DNA of 57,201 nt from Opitutia bacterium. GTDB lineage: Bacteria; Verrucomicrobiota; Verrucomicrobiia; Opitutales; Seribacteraceae. A model generated the notes under the pieces. That model did not search any database, had not been told where the DNA came from, and saw nothing but the letters and a program-made list of their open reading frames with translations. Positions 40,701-50,300 of this stretch are shown here, piece after piece. Every line of letters begins with the position of its first letter. Position 1 is the stretch's first letter. The position numbers and the translations under genes were made by a program. The stretch lies in the NCBI GenBank assembly GCA_002730975.1, contig PCBO01000049.1:6943-64143 (forward strand), read 5' to 3'.

Positions 40701-41012
40701 AATCGACTTTTCCAGGTTGCGCTTAGCCAACAACGTCGCGAATTCCGGCATGGCTTTATCATAAAGCTTCAGTGCGTACAAGCTAAGTGCCAAGCCCCTT
40801 CGAGCCAAATCAGCCTTGGGGTGAGCACCGTTCTTTTGGAGAAATTGCTTATACTGCTCAACAGCAACAGGGTAAAGCTTACGATTGTAGGCAGCATTGG
40901 CGATAAAGTACTGTTCAAGAAGAGGATCGTCCGCTGCCGGCATAGGTGAAGGGAAGATCGAAACCAACCCAAGGGTAAGATAAAAACACCCCTTATACGC
41001 CATCCGAATCAT
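37788..41012 (-). CDS. Exported TPR-repeat protein of the ExbBD operon
   Basis: 1074 residues with a signal peptide (about 1-27, CFYLTLGLVSIFPSPMPAA), then tetratricopeptide-like repeats along the whole length. Examples are PVAVEQYKQFLQKNGAHPKA (about 48-67), YEKAESAFAAALPG, WANASTYFKRVTEEYPKSEF and KEAIAEYGKLFIDQ. The repeat style resembles outer-membrane-associated TPR proteins such as BamD and the Tol-Pal accessory CpoB, though much longer. A periplasmic scaffold connecting the motor to cell wall or outer membrane is the natural reading (inference). First gene of the five-gene minus-strand operon; divergent from the isomerase gene across about 260 bases. Confidence 0.88.
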   Translation of the reverse strand: MIRMAYKGCFYLTLGLVSIFPSPMPAADDPLLEQYFIANAAYNRKLYPVAVEQYKQFLQKNGAHPKADLARRGLALSLYALKLYDKAMPEFATLLAKRNLEKSINRERLIMLQSQCMMNSGLKEEARKLFIAHLNNLKNPSFKTAALAAICDVSFEKSEWALVVEWTGKLSASKPSASQAARALYQRGFAFYQTKKTQEAVESLAKVSALETSPQWKTLSAYLLGECHTILKDYEKAESAFAAALPGMSGHDGAECQYQLGFTRFRLKKYEIAILDFEAYLKLAKPDEKGKPAPYVEDAKFFVARSLLELEEYAKADKKFSPLAMGDSPVNARSNLWWARVFSRRQDNFDRSAQILGDYIKRLGNKANKLPLIDDIQFDYANALIGSKTPDWKLAQAALQQIESRRVFGQMAEVMAQRATCMHKLKEFENSFNAANAFLKAFSDHSLAGDTRFLRGENLYLLNRGDEAAKAFTEFINAHKDHASVFVARMRIAQIHHLAKRWPQALASAGPLLAQKPEGQFFAQLSFVVGDCHFRQEKWKASLQPLEDFVAQCVETKEKKKPKVTMGPNLDTALIQLAVAYDRLGERDLALGHLLTLVDFYPEVTPHMPLALSEQGRLSFQTGDLSRARTALERFLKEDKENVAPFNKTAPDQRTRVNYYLGWVNATQKKYEEASEHFSKVPHNDPLGSDAALQHGISLINAENFVVATKHFPKMLKQFKEHEKLSLVVYYSGLSAAKLKDWANASTYFKRVTEEYPKSEFADQALYEWAWAERARKRNKEATELYEKLLATHPKSPLIVKVQSEMAELNIDVGAQEKVITELTATLKTVEDESLKESIRIQLASAHFKKKDHELAAKMFEQLLVDYPKSKLRASMLFQAGESRFIIKETLPARDHFAAAAKISGLDPVLAETITMRLGETQALTGEHTKAVKTYREFLRRFGQSKWLRNAQFGLGYALENSDKHKEAIAEYGKLFIDQRKVDLWTVRGRFQTGECYFNMQQYEQAVAEFVNIEINFKKYPSWRAKSVLEMGRVLLAQKKREDAVQRFKEVITRYGEEKAAIVARQYLDQLRSG

Positions 41013-41275
41013 GCCTATGAGATAAAAATCAACTTGTCCTTAAAATAACATTAAGCACAAGTGATTAGGAGAAAGAGAAAATTTCATTGATATGAGGCAT
41101 TATGGAATTTAGCTACACTTGGAATTCCAATTCAACAAGCATCAAAGTCAATATTTATTAAGAAAACATATGAAGGTGATAACACCAACAGATAGGTAGG
41201 AAAAACAATTCTTTTTTCTAATTGCAAAGCTCAGACATCAATCATGGACAAAAGATTAAAGATACTTTCATCATC

Positions 41276-42160
41276 ATGAACCGAAGGCAATTCATCACTT
41301 CATCCGCCACGACTGCATTGGTCTCCTCACGCCTACTGGCCAAACCGAAGGAACGTAATCCTTTCTGCGTCTTCACCAAACCTTTTCAATCGCTTTCATA
41401 CGATGACCTGGCCGACGTCATTGCCGAATTGGGTTTAGACGGGATAGAGGGGACCGTACGCCCCGGCGGTCACGTAACACCTGTGCAAGTGCCTGAAGAA
41501 CTCCCCAAAATGGTCGAGGCCCTGCGAAAACGAAAGCTCGACCTGACAATCATGGCCTCGGGCATCAACAACGCGGATGACAAACTCAACGTCCGGCAAT
41601 TACAGGTAGCCGCAAAGCTAGGTGTGAAGCGATATCGCATGGGCTATTACAAGTACGACTTGAAACGCCCGATTGCCCAACAAATAAAGGACCTTCGCCC
41701 CGTGCTAGACAATTTGGTTGCTCTCAACAAGGAATTAGGAATTCAGGCGATCTACCAGAATCATTCCGGAAGTAATTATGTCGGAGCCCCGTTATGGGAC
41801 CTCAACAAACTATTCGAGGGGTATGACTCCAAGTATATTTCCGTTGGTTTGGACATGGCCCACTTGACGGCCGAAGCCACTCGTTCCTGGCCGATTCAAG
41901 CAAACTTGATACGACCACGCATCGGAGCCCTTTACGTCAAAAGTTTTCGCTGGGAAAACAACAAACGGCTCAACTGCCCTTTATCGGAAGGCATTGTCGA
42001 CCGAAAATATCCGGAACAACTGATTAAGAGCGGATTCGATGGACCCATTAATTTGCACGAAGAATACATAAACCATCGAGACCCCAAACTTGTGCCTAAA
42101 CACATAGAGGCATTCAGGAAAGACATTGCGACCTTGAAGGAATGGCTTGGCTGGCACTAA
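41276..42160 (+). CDS. Exported sugar phosphate isomerase/epimerase-like TIM barrel
   Basis: 294 residues from the ATG at 41276; a longer frame from a TTG at 41222 lacks support and would hide the export signal MNRRQFITSSATTALVSSR. The body is an AP-endonuclease-2-type TIM barrel: LADVIAELGLDGIEGTVRPG, YQNHSGSNYVGAPLWDLNKL, ISVGLDMAHLTAEATRSW and INLHEEYIN. The acidic and His positions fit metal-dependent xylose-isomerase-like enzymes. In PVC bacteria exported members are common and thought to act on sugars in the periplasm; the substrate is unknown. The signal is twin-arginine-like but lacks the full consensus. Confidence 0.85.
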   Translation: MNRRQFITSSATTALVSSRLLAKPKERNPFCVFTKPFQSLSYDDLADVIAELGLDGIEGTVRPGGHVTPVQVPEELPKMVEALRKRKLDLTIMASGINNADDKLNVRQLQVAAKLGVKRYRMGYYKYDLKRPIAQQIKDLRPVLDNLVALNKELGIQAIYQNHSGSNYVGAPLWDLNKLFEGYDSKYISVGLDMAHLTAEATRSWPIQANLIRPRIGALYVKSFRWENNKRLNCPLSEGIVDRKYPEQLIKSGFDGPINLHEEYINHRDPKLVPKHIEAFRKDIATLKEWLGWH

Positions 42161-42205
42161 CGAAAATACAAGTAGAGTATTACTTGAATCTGTTTTGGTA
42201 GAAAG

Positions 42206-43270
42206 TTACGCCACTCGCGGAACAGAGGTGGGAGACTTTCCAAGGGAATGTACAAAAGCCAGAAAGGCGGCAAACAGGAACAGGGCCAAAAGCTGATGAA
42301 CGGCAGGTAAAAGCACAGGAAGATTAACTAAGAATAGTAAAGTTAAAACCCCAAGCGAAAACTGAGTCAAAACAAGGGCTATCAAACAGTAAAGTCGACG
42401 AGTTTGCAATCTGTTCAAAGAACCCGAACGAATTGCAAACCACCCCATACAGATCGTCGAAAGCGTCAAAGCCGAACCCAGCCAACGGTGGATGAATTGG
42501 ACGGAAAACTTATCAGAAACTAAGTTTTGCCAAAAAGGTGACAAACCGAACAAAGCTTCCGGCACCCAATCGTCTCCCATTTTAGGATACGTATTGTAGC
42601 CGTAACCGGCTTTCATGCCCGAAGTGAATGCACCATAAATGATCTGTAGACAAAGCAGAAGTAGCAATCCGATGGCGATAGAGCGAAACCCCAAGGAACC
42701 ATCATTGACAGGCTCATTTTTCGACAATCCCAAAATCATCCACCAAGCAAGGCCGAATACAGCAAAAGCAAGTCCCAAATGAGAAGCCAATCGGAAGTGA
42801 CTAACCTCAGGATTTTGGACCAGACCGCTTTTAACCATATACCAGCCCATCAGCCCCTGTGATCCGACCAGGATCACTAGACACAAACCCTTAATGTTCA
42901 TGGACTTGCCTAATCGACCTCGCCATAAGAACCACAGGTAAGGCAATAAGCAAAGCAACCCGACGATACGACCAAGAATTCTGTGCAAGTACTCCCAAAA
43001 AAAGATAGCTTTAAAGCCCTCGATGTTCATTCCAATATTAACTTTTTTATATTCGGGAAAAGCTTTGTACTGATCAAAAACCTCCTCCCACTCGGTCTCG
43101 GAGAGAGGAGGCAACACCCCCATCACGGGTCGCCAATCAACCATCGACAAACCGGAACCCGTCAAGCGAGTAATACCCCCGACGACCAAAATCACGACCA
43201 CACTGAAGCAGACGCATCGGAGCCAAATCAATACAGCACGAGGTGTTATCATAGAGTCAGTACCACTCAT
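42206..43270 (-). CDS. ctaA: Heme A synthase (COX15/CtaA family)
   Basis: 354 residues, eight predicted membrane helices. It converts heme O to heme A for cytochrome oxidase. The alphaproteobacterial/mitochondrial-type N-terminus has GGITRLTGSGLSMVDWRPVM (about 31-50). Four helix-borne histidines are visible: WEYLHRILGR, SHFRLASHLG, VQFIHRWLGS and LLPAVHQLLA. Start at ATG 43270; an internal ATG seven codons on is possible. No cytochrome oxidase or CtaB gene is in the window, so it stands apart from the usual cluster. Downstream gap to the isomerase is 45 bases, convergent. Confidence 0.94.
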   Translation of the reverse strand: MSGTDSMITPRAVLIWLRCVCFSVVVILVVGGITRLTGSGLSMVDWRPVMGVLPPLSETEWEEVFDQYKAFPEYKKVNIGMNIEGFKAIFFWEYLHRILGRIVGLLCLLPYLWFLWRGRLGKSMNIKGLCLVILVGSQGLMGWYMVKSGLVQNPEVSHFRLASHLGLAFAVFGLAWWMILGLSKNEPVNDGSLGFRSIAIGLLLLLCLQIIYGAFTSGMKAGYGYNTYPKMGDDWVPEALFGLSPFWQNLVSDKFSVQFIHRWLGSALTLSTICMGWFAIRSGSLNRLQTRRLYCLIALVLTQFSLGVLTLLFLVNLPVLLPAVHQLLALFLFAAFLAFVHSLGKSPTSVPRVA

Positions 43271-43620
43271 TCATTTCGCAAACCAACGTTGCCCGGATGG
43301 AACAGAATGAAATTAGGTGAAAGATGCACAAGGGATGACATTAAAAAAATCTGGGAAATACTATCTAATAACCATTACTCAGATGCGTATGTGAAAAAAA
43401 GAAGTAAGTAACTCAATATAAGCCAGTTTAAGATTTCGCAAAAATATATTCTTAGAGTAAAGACAAGAATTTCCCACAAAAAGCCAAAAGCTATGAAAAA
43501 TGAGGGGAAAAAACTCCATCATAGTTAAAGTAAGATGAAGAAAGCCTAGCGAACCATCGAGACTAGAAGAGCAAAGAAATATTTCGCACTATCGTTGTTG
43601 GTAAAGCCAATGGGAAAAAA

Positions 43621-43752
43621 TTATTGAGTAAAAATTTCCGACATACGGGATTGCGTCCAGATTTCAAGCAATGCCTCTCGAACAATTGCCATACCCAGCC
43701 AAGAATATGAATTGCCGTTCTGGAGCAACTTACCGATAACTGCTAGAGTCAT
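43621..43752 (-). CDS. Possible 43-residue small protein or gene remnant
   Basis: Reverse-strand ATG at 43752 to TAA at 43621. The product begins MTLAVIGKLLQNGNSYSWLG and ends SRMSEIFTQ; it has a natural amino-acid mix with an amphipathic helix, unlike the surrounding AT-rich sequence. No ribosome binding site and no known family. It could be the tail of a decayed gene. Reported only because it is the most protein-like stretch in the gap. Confidence 0.22.
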   Translation of the reverse strand: MTLAVIGKLLQNGNSYSWLGMAIVREALLEIWTQSRMSEIFTQ

Positions 43753-44166
43753 GATGGTGTAAAAATGATAAAAGAACAGTCAAGACAACTGGTGAAATAA
43801 AACTTCCGATTCCATGAAAAATCTGACAAAATTCCAACAAAGTATATTTTTTCAAGGAGATGGATAAAGATAATATAAGAAGAGATTAGGGTATGTTTTC
43901 ATTGGAAATTCAAAATTCAAACATTAAGAAGAATAGTCGGCTTGACTAAAAAAAACAAAAACCACCATCAGCAACAGGCATTTAAAAGCTTAATAGTCAA
44001 CAACTTGAATCAGCCAATGAAAACAGTTGCCTTTATCATGTATTATTTAAGAGAATTTGGCTAATAAGTAGATAGAACAACAGAAAAACGTTTTGAAATA
44101 AGAACTTCCACCAGTTCCAATTTTGAAAAAATTCCCTTTTCCCAAAGCTCATGTCCAAATTACGGA

Positions 44167-44190
44167 AGGAGACACTATTTGGTGTCTCTT
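44167..44190 (+). promoter_or_regulatory. Hairpin in the leader of the giant gene
   Basis: Nine-base stem AGGAGACAC (44167-44175) and GTGTCTCTT (44182-44190, one G-U pair) with loop TATTTG, followed by a partly U-rich stretch AATCTTTCTG. It lies about 125 bases before the start codon of the giant protein, placing it either at the end of an unseen upstream transcript or as an attenuator-like element in the 5' leader. Confidence 0.35.
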
Positions 44191-44316
44191 AATCTTTCTG
44201 CTCGGACCCTTTTTGGGCACTGGGTTAAAAATGCAGTTTGTAGTTAAAAATAAAACCGAACTGATGAAAAGCTTATCAGCAAGTTTTTCAATCGTCGAGA
44301 AAAGGAGAAATACATT

Positions 44317-47300
44317 TTGCTAAGAAAAATGGACATTTCTTGCATTTTACGCCCGGCATTAGCGATGTTTTGGCTTGTCGGAGCATTTGACTTCGTGCCA
44401 GAGGCCAAAGCCGATGCCGTTAGGCCTGTCATAACAGCCACTTCTCCTACGTATTCCTACCCTATTCCGGTAGAAGTTGTATTTAAAAAGGACGATGACT
44501 CCAACGTTTCCGTCACTGGGTTTGTAATCTCGGACTTGAACATCACCAACGGCTCTCCTCTCGACTTTAACGGAACGGGCCATTCCTACAGCTTCAACGT
44601 CCAGCCCACTTCCGACCCTGCCACCGTCACGATTTCCATCGCCCCAGCCGCGGCTACTGGCGACAGCAATAATTCCATCGCCGCTTCCACCACTATCGAT
44701 TTCCGAAAACAAGTTACACGCTATAGCGACCTGATCGGCTACTGGTCGCTAGATGAAGGAACGGGCAATACGGCAGCTGACGGTAGCAACAACGGCAATT
44801 CGGGAACATTGATCGGAAACCCACAATGGGTCTCGGGGAAATTTGGCAACGCCCTACAATTGGATGGGGATGGAGACCATGTCGCGGTTCCCGGGTTTAA
44901 TGGACTTACAAATTCGTCCACCTTTTCTGTCAGTGCTTGGGTAAAGCTTGCCGGTGTAGGTACTAATGCAACTGATGACTCCGGTATTTTAAACTTTTCC
45001 GGCAACGATGCCGATTCAGTCCTCCTTTGGTATAACGCAGACGCTCAAGGACCGGGAAATCCATCCTATACCTTCAACGCCGGCTCCATGCTCCTCCCAC
45101 CCGAGAACCGTGTCAACGGCCCCCAAAACCTCGCCGTTGCGGGCTCTTGGCAACATATTGTCGGCGTAAGCTCAGGGACTGAACGCAAGCTTTACTTGGA
45201 CGGAGTCCTAAAGACTACGGGAACAGGAGCGGGCACCGGAATCACCCAAAATGGCAATAATCTTCGTATTGGTGGATGGGACGTCTCCGCAGCTTACGAC
45301 TTCAACGGACTCATTGACGACGTACGCCTCTATGGCATCGCCTTGTCCGATGCGGAAGTGTCGGAGATCTTTAATAACAACGACTCCCCTAAGATAATTG
45401 GTCCGACCACTGCTTCATCCAACACTGGAGTGCCATACTCTTTCACTTACACCGTGCAAGACGGCAACATCGCCTTTCCGCCCGTCTGGTCGGCAACCGG
45501 CTTGCCGGTGGGTCTAGAATTCAATGCCGGGACCGGCGTTCTCTCCGGCACCCCCACAGAAACGCCCGATATCAACGGTACGACGACCACTGCAACCATT
45601 ACGGCAACAAGCGGTTACGGCGCGGGCTCAGTCTCTCTAGCCTTTACTCTCTATCCTTTGCCTTATTTAGTCACAGCGGGAACAACGACTGAAATAGGCC
45701 TCTATGGTGCCAAACTAAACGGTTTCTTTGCCGACGAGACTAACACCACTTGCTCCGTAACTCTCTACACCGACCTTACCGACAAAGGAACATCTGATTC
45801 TACGGCTTGGGCTCAATCCTTTTCTCTCGGATCAATCACACCAGGAAACTTTGGCAAGTATGTTGAAGGTTTAAATGTCGGAACCAACTACACCCACCGA
45901 TTCACGGTATCCAATGCAGGTGGGAGGACAGTATGGTCCGACGTCGGGACTTTCAGCACTCTGTCCTCGCTCTCGTTGCCCAACCTTGGTGACCTGAACG
46001 CATCCTCGGTCACATACGAAAACGCTATTCTGGGTGGAACACTAACGAGCACGGGCGGAGAACACCCTGCGGTATCTATCCTGTGGGGCGACGAGGATCG
46101 GGGAAGTACTATCGCAGCATGGGACAACATCGTTTCAATCGGCCAAGTCGGAGTCGGTTCCTTTTCCACCGCGATAGATAACTTGCAAATGGGAAAAGTA
46201 TATTTTTTCAGAACGGTAGCCGTCAATTCGATTGGTACTGTAGTCTCCCCTAAGCTGGGAGTTTTCACTCCCCAACCAGAGGTTCCCGTTCAGGGACTCA
46301 AGGAGTTTGCCTTTAATGGAACATTCAGCGATACAAGCTTGGATCCGATCGACAGTGGTTCAGGCCTTCTAACCTCAGGTATCATTCCGGCAAAGAAATC
46401 AATTTGGAACAGTGCCGAGAACTTCGACTTCAGCGAAAACGCAATGAGGGCCAGAAGTGACGGCCTTTTCACCAACGAGTTCTTTGGTATGGCTTGGTAC
46501 GGGGCATTGATAGTGGGAGGAACTTCTCCCGTTATCGCCGGCGACGTCTCTTTCGGCACACGCAGTGACGACGGTTCCGTTCTTTGGATAGATTTGAATC
46601 AAAATGGAATTTTTGATTACGGGGAGTTAGTGGTAGACAACAAAGGTCTTCACGGAAACCAGAACAGAGTTGGAACGGTAAATTTAGCCAACGGCAACTA
46701 CATGTGGGCAGTGGGTTTCTTCGAATTATCCGGCGGTTCCTATCTTGGAGTTCGTTGGAAACAGGGTGTCGAGACGAACTACGATAATATGGCTTTCGTC
46801 AATCCCGGGGCAAACCCTTCGATGTTTCAGACGGCGCCGACGTTTCCCCTCAAAAGTATAACGAGCCCTTCATCAGTTACTGCATCAGTGGGAGTCATGT
46901 TCAACTTTCAATTATCAACCAACGTATCCAACCCACTCTTTTCTGCCTACAATCTCCCTTTGGGTCTTAGTTGCAATCCCAGTTCGGGTATTATATCCGG
47001 CACACCCCAAGCAGGAGGAACGTACGAAGTCTCCGTAGTTGCATCCGGCTCTCTGAATTCCGCCATTGACGTCTTGGTCATTACCATTCCTCCGTCAGCA
47101 CCAATCGTTATCTCTTATCCTGCGGTGGACATTGAAGCAACCGAAGCAAAATTGCTTGGGGCAGTAACAGCCACAAATGGACGCGACGCTAATGTATCGG
47201 TTCACTGGGGGAACGCAGATGGGGGGGAGGGCATCTGGCAAAACGAAACTGAAATCGGAACAAAAGGCATTAGCTCCTTCGTCCATAAATTAATTAACCT

Positions 47301-50300
47301 TACCCCGGGTGGAACCTACTTCTTCAGGTTTAAAGGGGATAACTCTCAAGGAGTCGGCGGAGGCGAATCGTGGACAGCAACACAAAGCTTCACCACACCT
47401 TCTTCCATTTCCGCCCCAATCCTTGGAAGCACTTTGTCGCTAAGCCAAAAAAGCAACACCGGATTCAAGATCAATGGCTCTCTATCCAAGACAGGTGGGG
47501 CTCCCGTAACTTTTAACTTTTACTGGGGGGACAACAATGGCGGCACCGATACAAACACATGGGACAACGTCGTGACTTTCAGCAATGCCCAACCCGGCAA
47601 CCTCAACACTCAAATAGCATTCCCACTTATTCCTCCTTCGGTTTACTATTCTCGAGTATCAGCCTCAAACTCCGCAGGTGCAGTGTGGTCGGAAAAGGTT
47701 CTTGTCCATACCCCTGTCGTCGTGGACGACGAACCTACCCGTAAGTCGGACTTGCTCGGCTGGTGGAGATTCGACGATTCGACTGCGAATGACAGCTCAG
47801 GAAACGATTACCATGGAGTTGCTTCCTCCCCTACGATATATAACGAAGACATACCCTTCGGCACCGGCAAATCAATCAATCTAAACGGTCTCAAATACGT
47901 AACCGTAAGCGATGGTGGAACCGAGTCAGTTTTCGACGGTGGCAGTACGTTTACTATCTCGACATGGGTTAAAGAGTGGCCAGAAGGGAACTGGAGTCCG
48001 TTTCTGTCGAAACGAGGCGAAGGCGGTCAAGGTTGGCAAATCAGGCGACTAAATAATTCAGCGGATCAAATTGCCTTTACTCTCCGCGGACCGGGTAACG
48101 ACGACTGGAGCGCAACACAAAACATCGATGATAATCGATGGCATCATCTGGCTGCCACTTGGGGAGGAGGAAAGCGCAACATTTATGTAGACGGCATTCT
48201 CATCGGGTCGGAAAATCGAGCCGGTTCAGTCTCACCGACAGGATCACAACTTGTCTTCGGGGCCAGGGATGACTCAGCCAATTCAAACACGCCTCCCACC
48301 ATTTCCAACCAATCGGGAGTTTGGCTGGACGACGTCCGCTTTTATCGAGCTTCACTTTCTCAAGAAAACATAAATTCCATTTACGACAACGGATTGGGCG
48401 ACGTGGGGCCAGTCTTAACCATTATTTCGGAGCAGACTACGACTGCGGCGGCGACCATGCCATTCCAATATGAGATTCAAACCAACAGACTTGCCGATTC
48501 CTTTGAGCTTCTAAACGCACCGGGATGGTTAAGTCTAAACCCCATTACGGGAATACTATCCGGAACTCCAACAACGTCCGGTACGGAAGACGTCACCTTG
48601 ATTGCGTCGAACTCACTTGCCTCGAACATCATGAGCTTGGCTATCCAAGTCAAAGATTATTCCCAGTTTGCTTACGCAATGGACCTAACACCTGAAACCA
48701 ATGCGACAAGCCCTCTCTTGGACCAAAAGGTATTGGTAACCCTGAGCGAAAAAAACTTTTCGCTTGGGAATCTCGGATTCCACCACGATCAACTAAAAGT
48801 GGATGCCTCGGATCTACGATTTCTTAGTCAGTCCGGAAAAGAGCTTACATACGATATCTTAAAATGGAATGCATCGGGCGAGTCCTCTATCAGGGTTCAG
48901 GTGCCATCGTTCAGCTCAGGTGACAACATAGTCATGCGTTGGGGTAACCCCTCTGCTCTTGCCCCTGGCTCCTCAACAATTGGAACGAATTGGTTAGGCG
49001 AAATAACTTTCTCCAATTTCCAAGGACCTCCGACTTTAGTGGCGTCGACAACCCTCTACGGTAAGCTAGGAGTTCCCTTTTCCCAAAAGCTGGAATACAG
49101 GGGAACTGATCCAATGATTTTTTCAGCTCTGGGTTTACCGCCCGGGCTTAGCTTAAATGCAGCTACCGGAGAAATAAGTGGCATTCCACTGACCTCCGGC
49201 GAGGCCAGTATAACCGTTGAAGTCAACGGCCAAACCGCTTCGGGTGTTTCTGCCGCCAAAACGGAAACATTCTCAATCAAAGTCAGCGACCCCGAGGCGT
49301 TCCCGTTCAAACTCAATTTAGTTATTTCGGGTTATGATGGAAACTCTACTCTAACCGACTTTCCCGTGTTGGTGGAATTGCATTCCGGAATAACCAACTT
49401 TTCTTACGACTCCTTTCGCTCACCCACCGGAGCAGATCTCCGTTTTTATTCTCCCATCGGAAGGGAATTGGCGTACGAAATCGAAAACTGGGATAGCTCC
49501 GGTCATTCACGAATCTGGGTCCAGGTTCCATCCGTTTCCGACAAAAACACCACTTTCAACGCAGCATGGGGAAATCCCCTTGCCACCACCCCGCCGACCT
49601 ATGCAACCGATGGATCGACATGGTCGAATGGCTTTAACGGCACTTGGCACTTCAGTGAACTACAATTGGGAAATTTCATAGACTCGTCGCCCTCAGGTAA
49701 CCACGCAACCAACAATGGATCCAAGATTGCTACGGCCGGAAGAATTGGTCCCGCCGCCGACGTCAATGGCTCAAACATTCAAGCCCCATACAGCGCTGCG
49801 CTAAACCCAACGATTTTCTCCGTAAGCGCTTGGGTGAAAGAGTCACCACCAAGCTCAGGCGGCGTAAACGGCTTCCTCGGTTTCGGCTACCATCAACCAC
49901 CAAACAACAGTTATTTCAACGACATCAACACCTTGCTTGCCTTACCTGCCTTGGGACCGGGGACAATGGTTTTGGGAGAACCGAACAATCCCGCCGCGAC
50001 AGGATTCTTTTTTGATGGCGACGCGGATTTCCAGAACGCAGGAATCGGAATAACTCAAGCAGACCAATATATGGACCTTTGGCTGGCCGACTTCAACGCT
50101 CCCGAAGATGGCGACTATTTGTTCCGAATGGACCAGAAGGACGACTTCACTTCCATATGGCTCGACCTTGACCAAGACGGTTTATTTGAAACGAGCGGTA
50201 GCAACGGTTCCGAAAGATTGGGTGGAAACGGAAACTTCACTTCTCCAAACATTCCCCTAATTGCAGGACAAACCTATAAGATCGCACTAGCCCACGGCGA

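Larger units (their letters stand above)
43271..44316. other. About 1 kb AT-rich region with no confident gene
   Basis: Divergent gap between heme A synthase and the giant protein. Only short frames occur. On the plus strand 43307-43411 gives 34 residues (MKLGERCTRDDIKKIWEI...), and on the minus strand 43621-43752 gives 43 residues, listed separately. The rest is A/T-rich with frequent stops in all frames. A clear hairpin lies at 44167-44190 and a good ribosome binding site AGGAG at 44303-44307. It may be a decayed gene region or a long 5' leader. Confidence 0.5.

Noticed and set aside
43307..43411. 34-residue plus-strand ORF upstream of ctaA
   Set aside because: Too short, no ribosome binding site and no recognisable family; kept only as a remark in the gap entry.
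44123..44323. 66-codon plus-strand frame with a hydrophobic stretch just before the giant gene
   Set aside because: TTG start without ribosome binding site, overlaps the start of the giant gene and spans the leader hairpin; no family resemblance.
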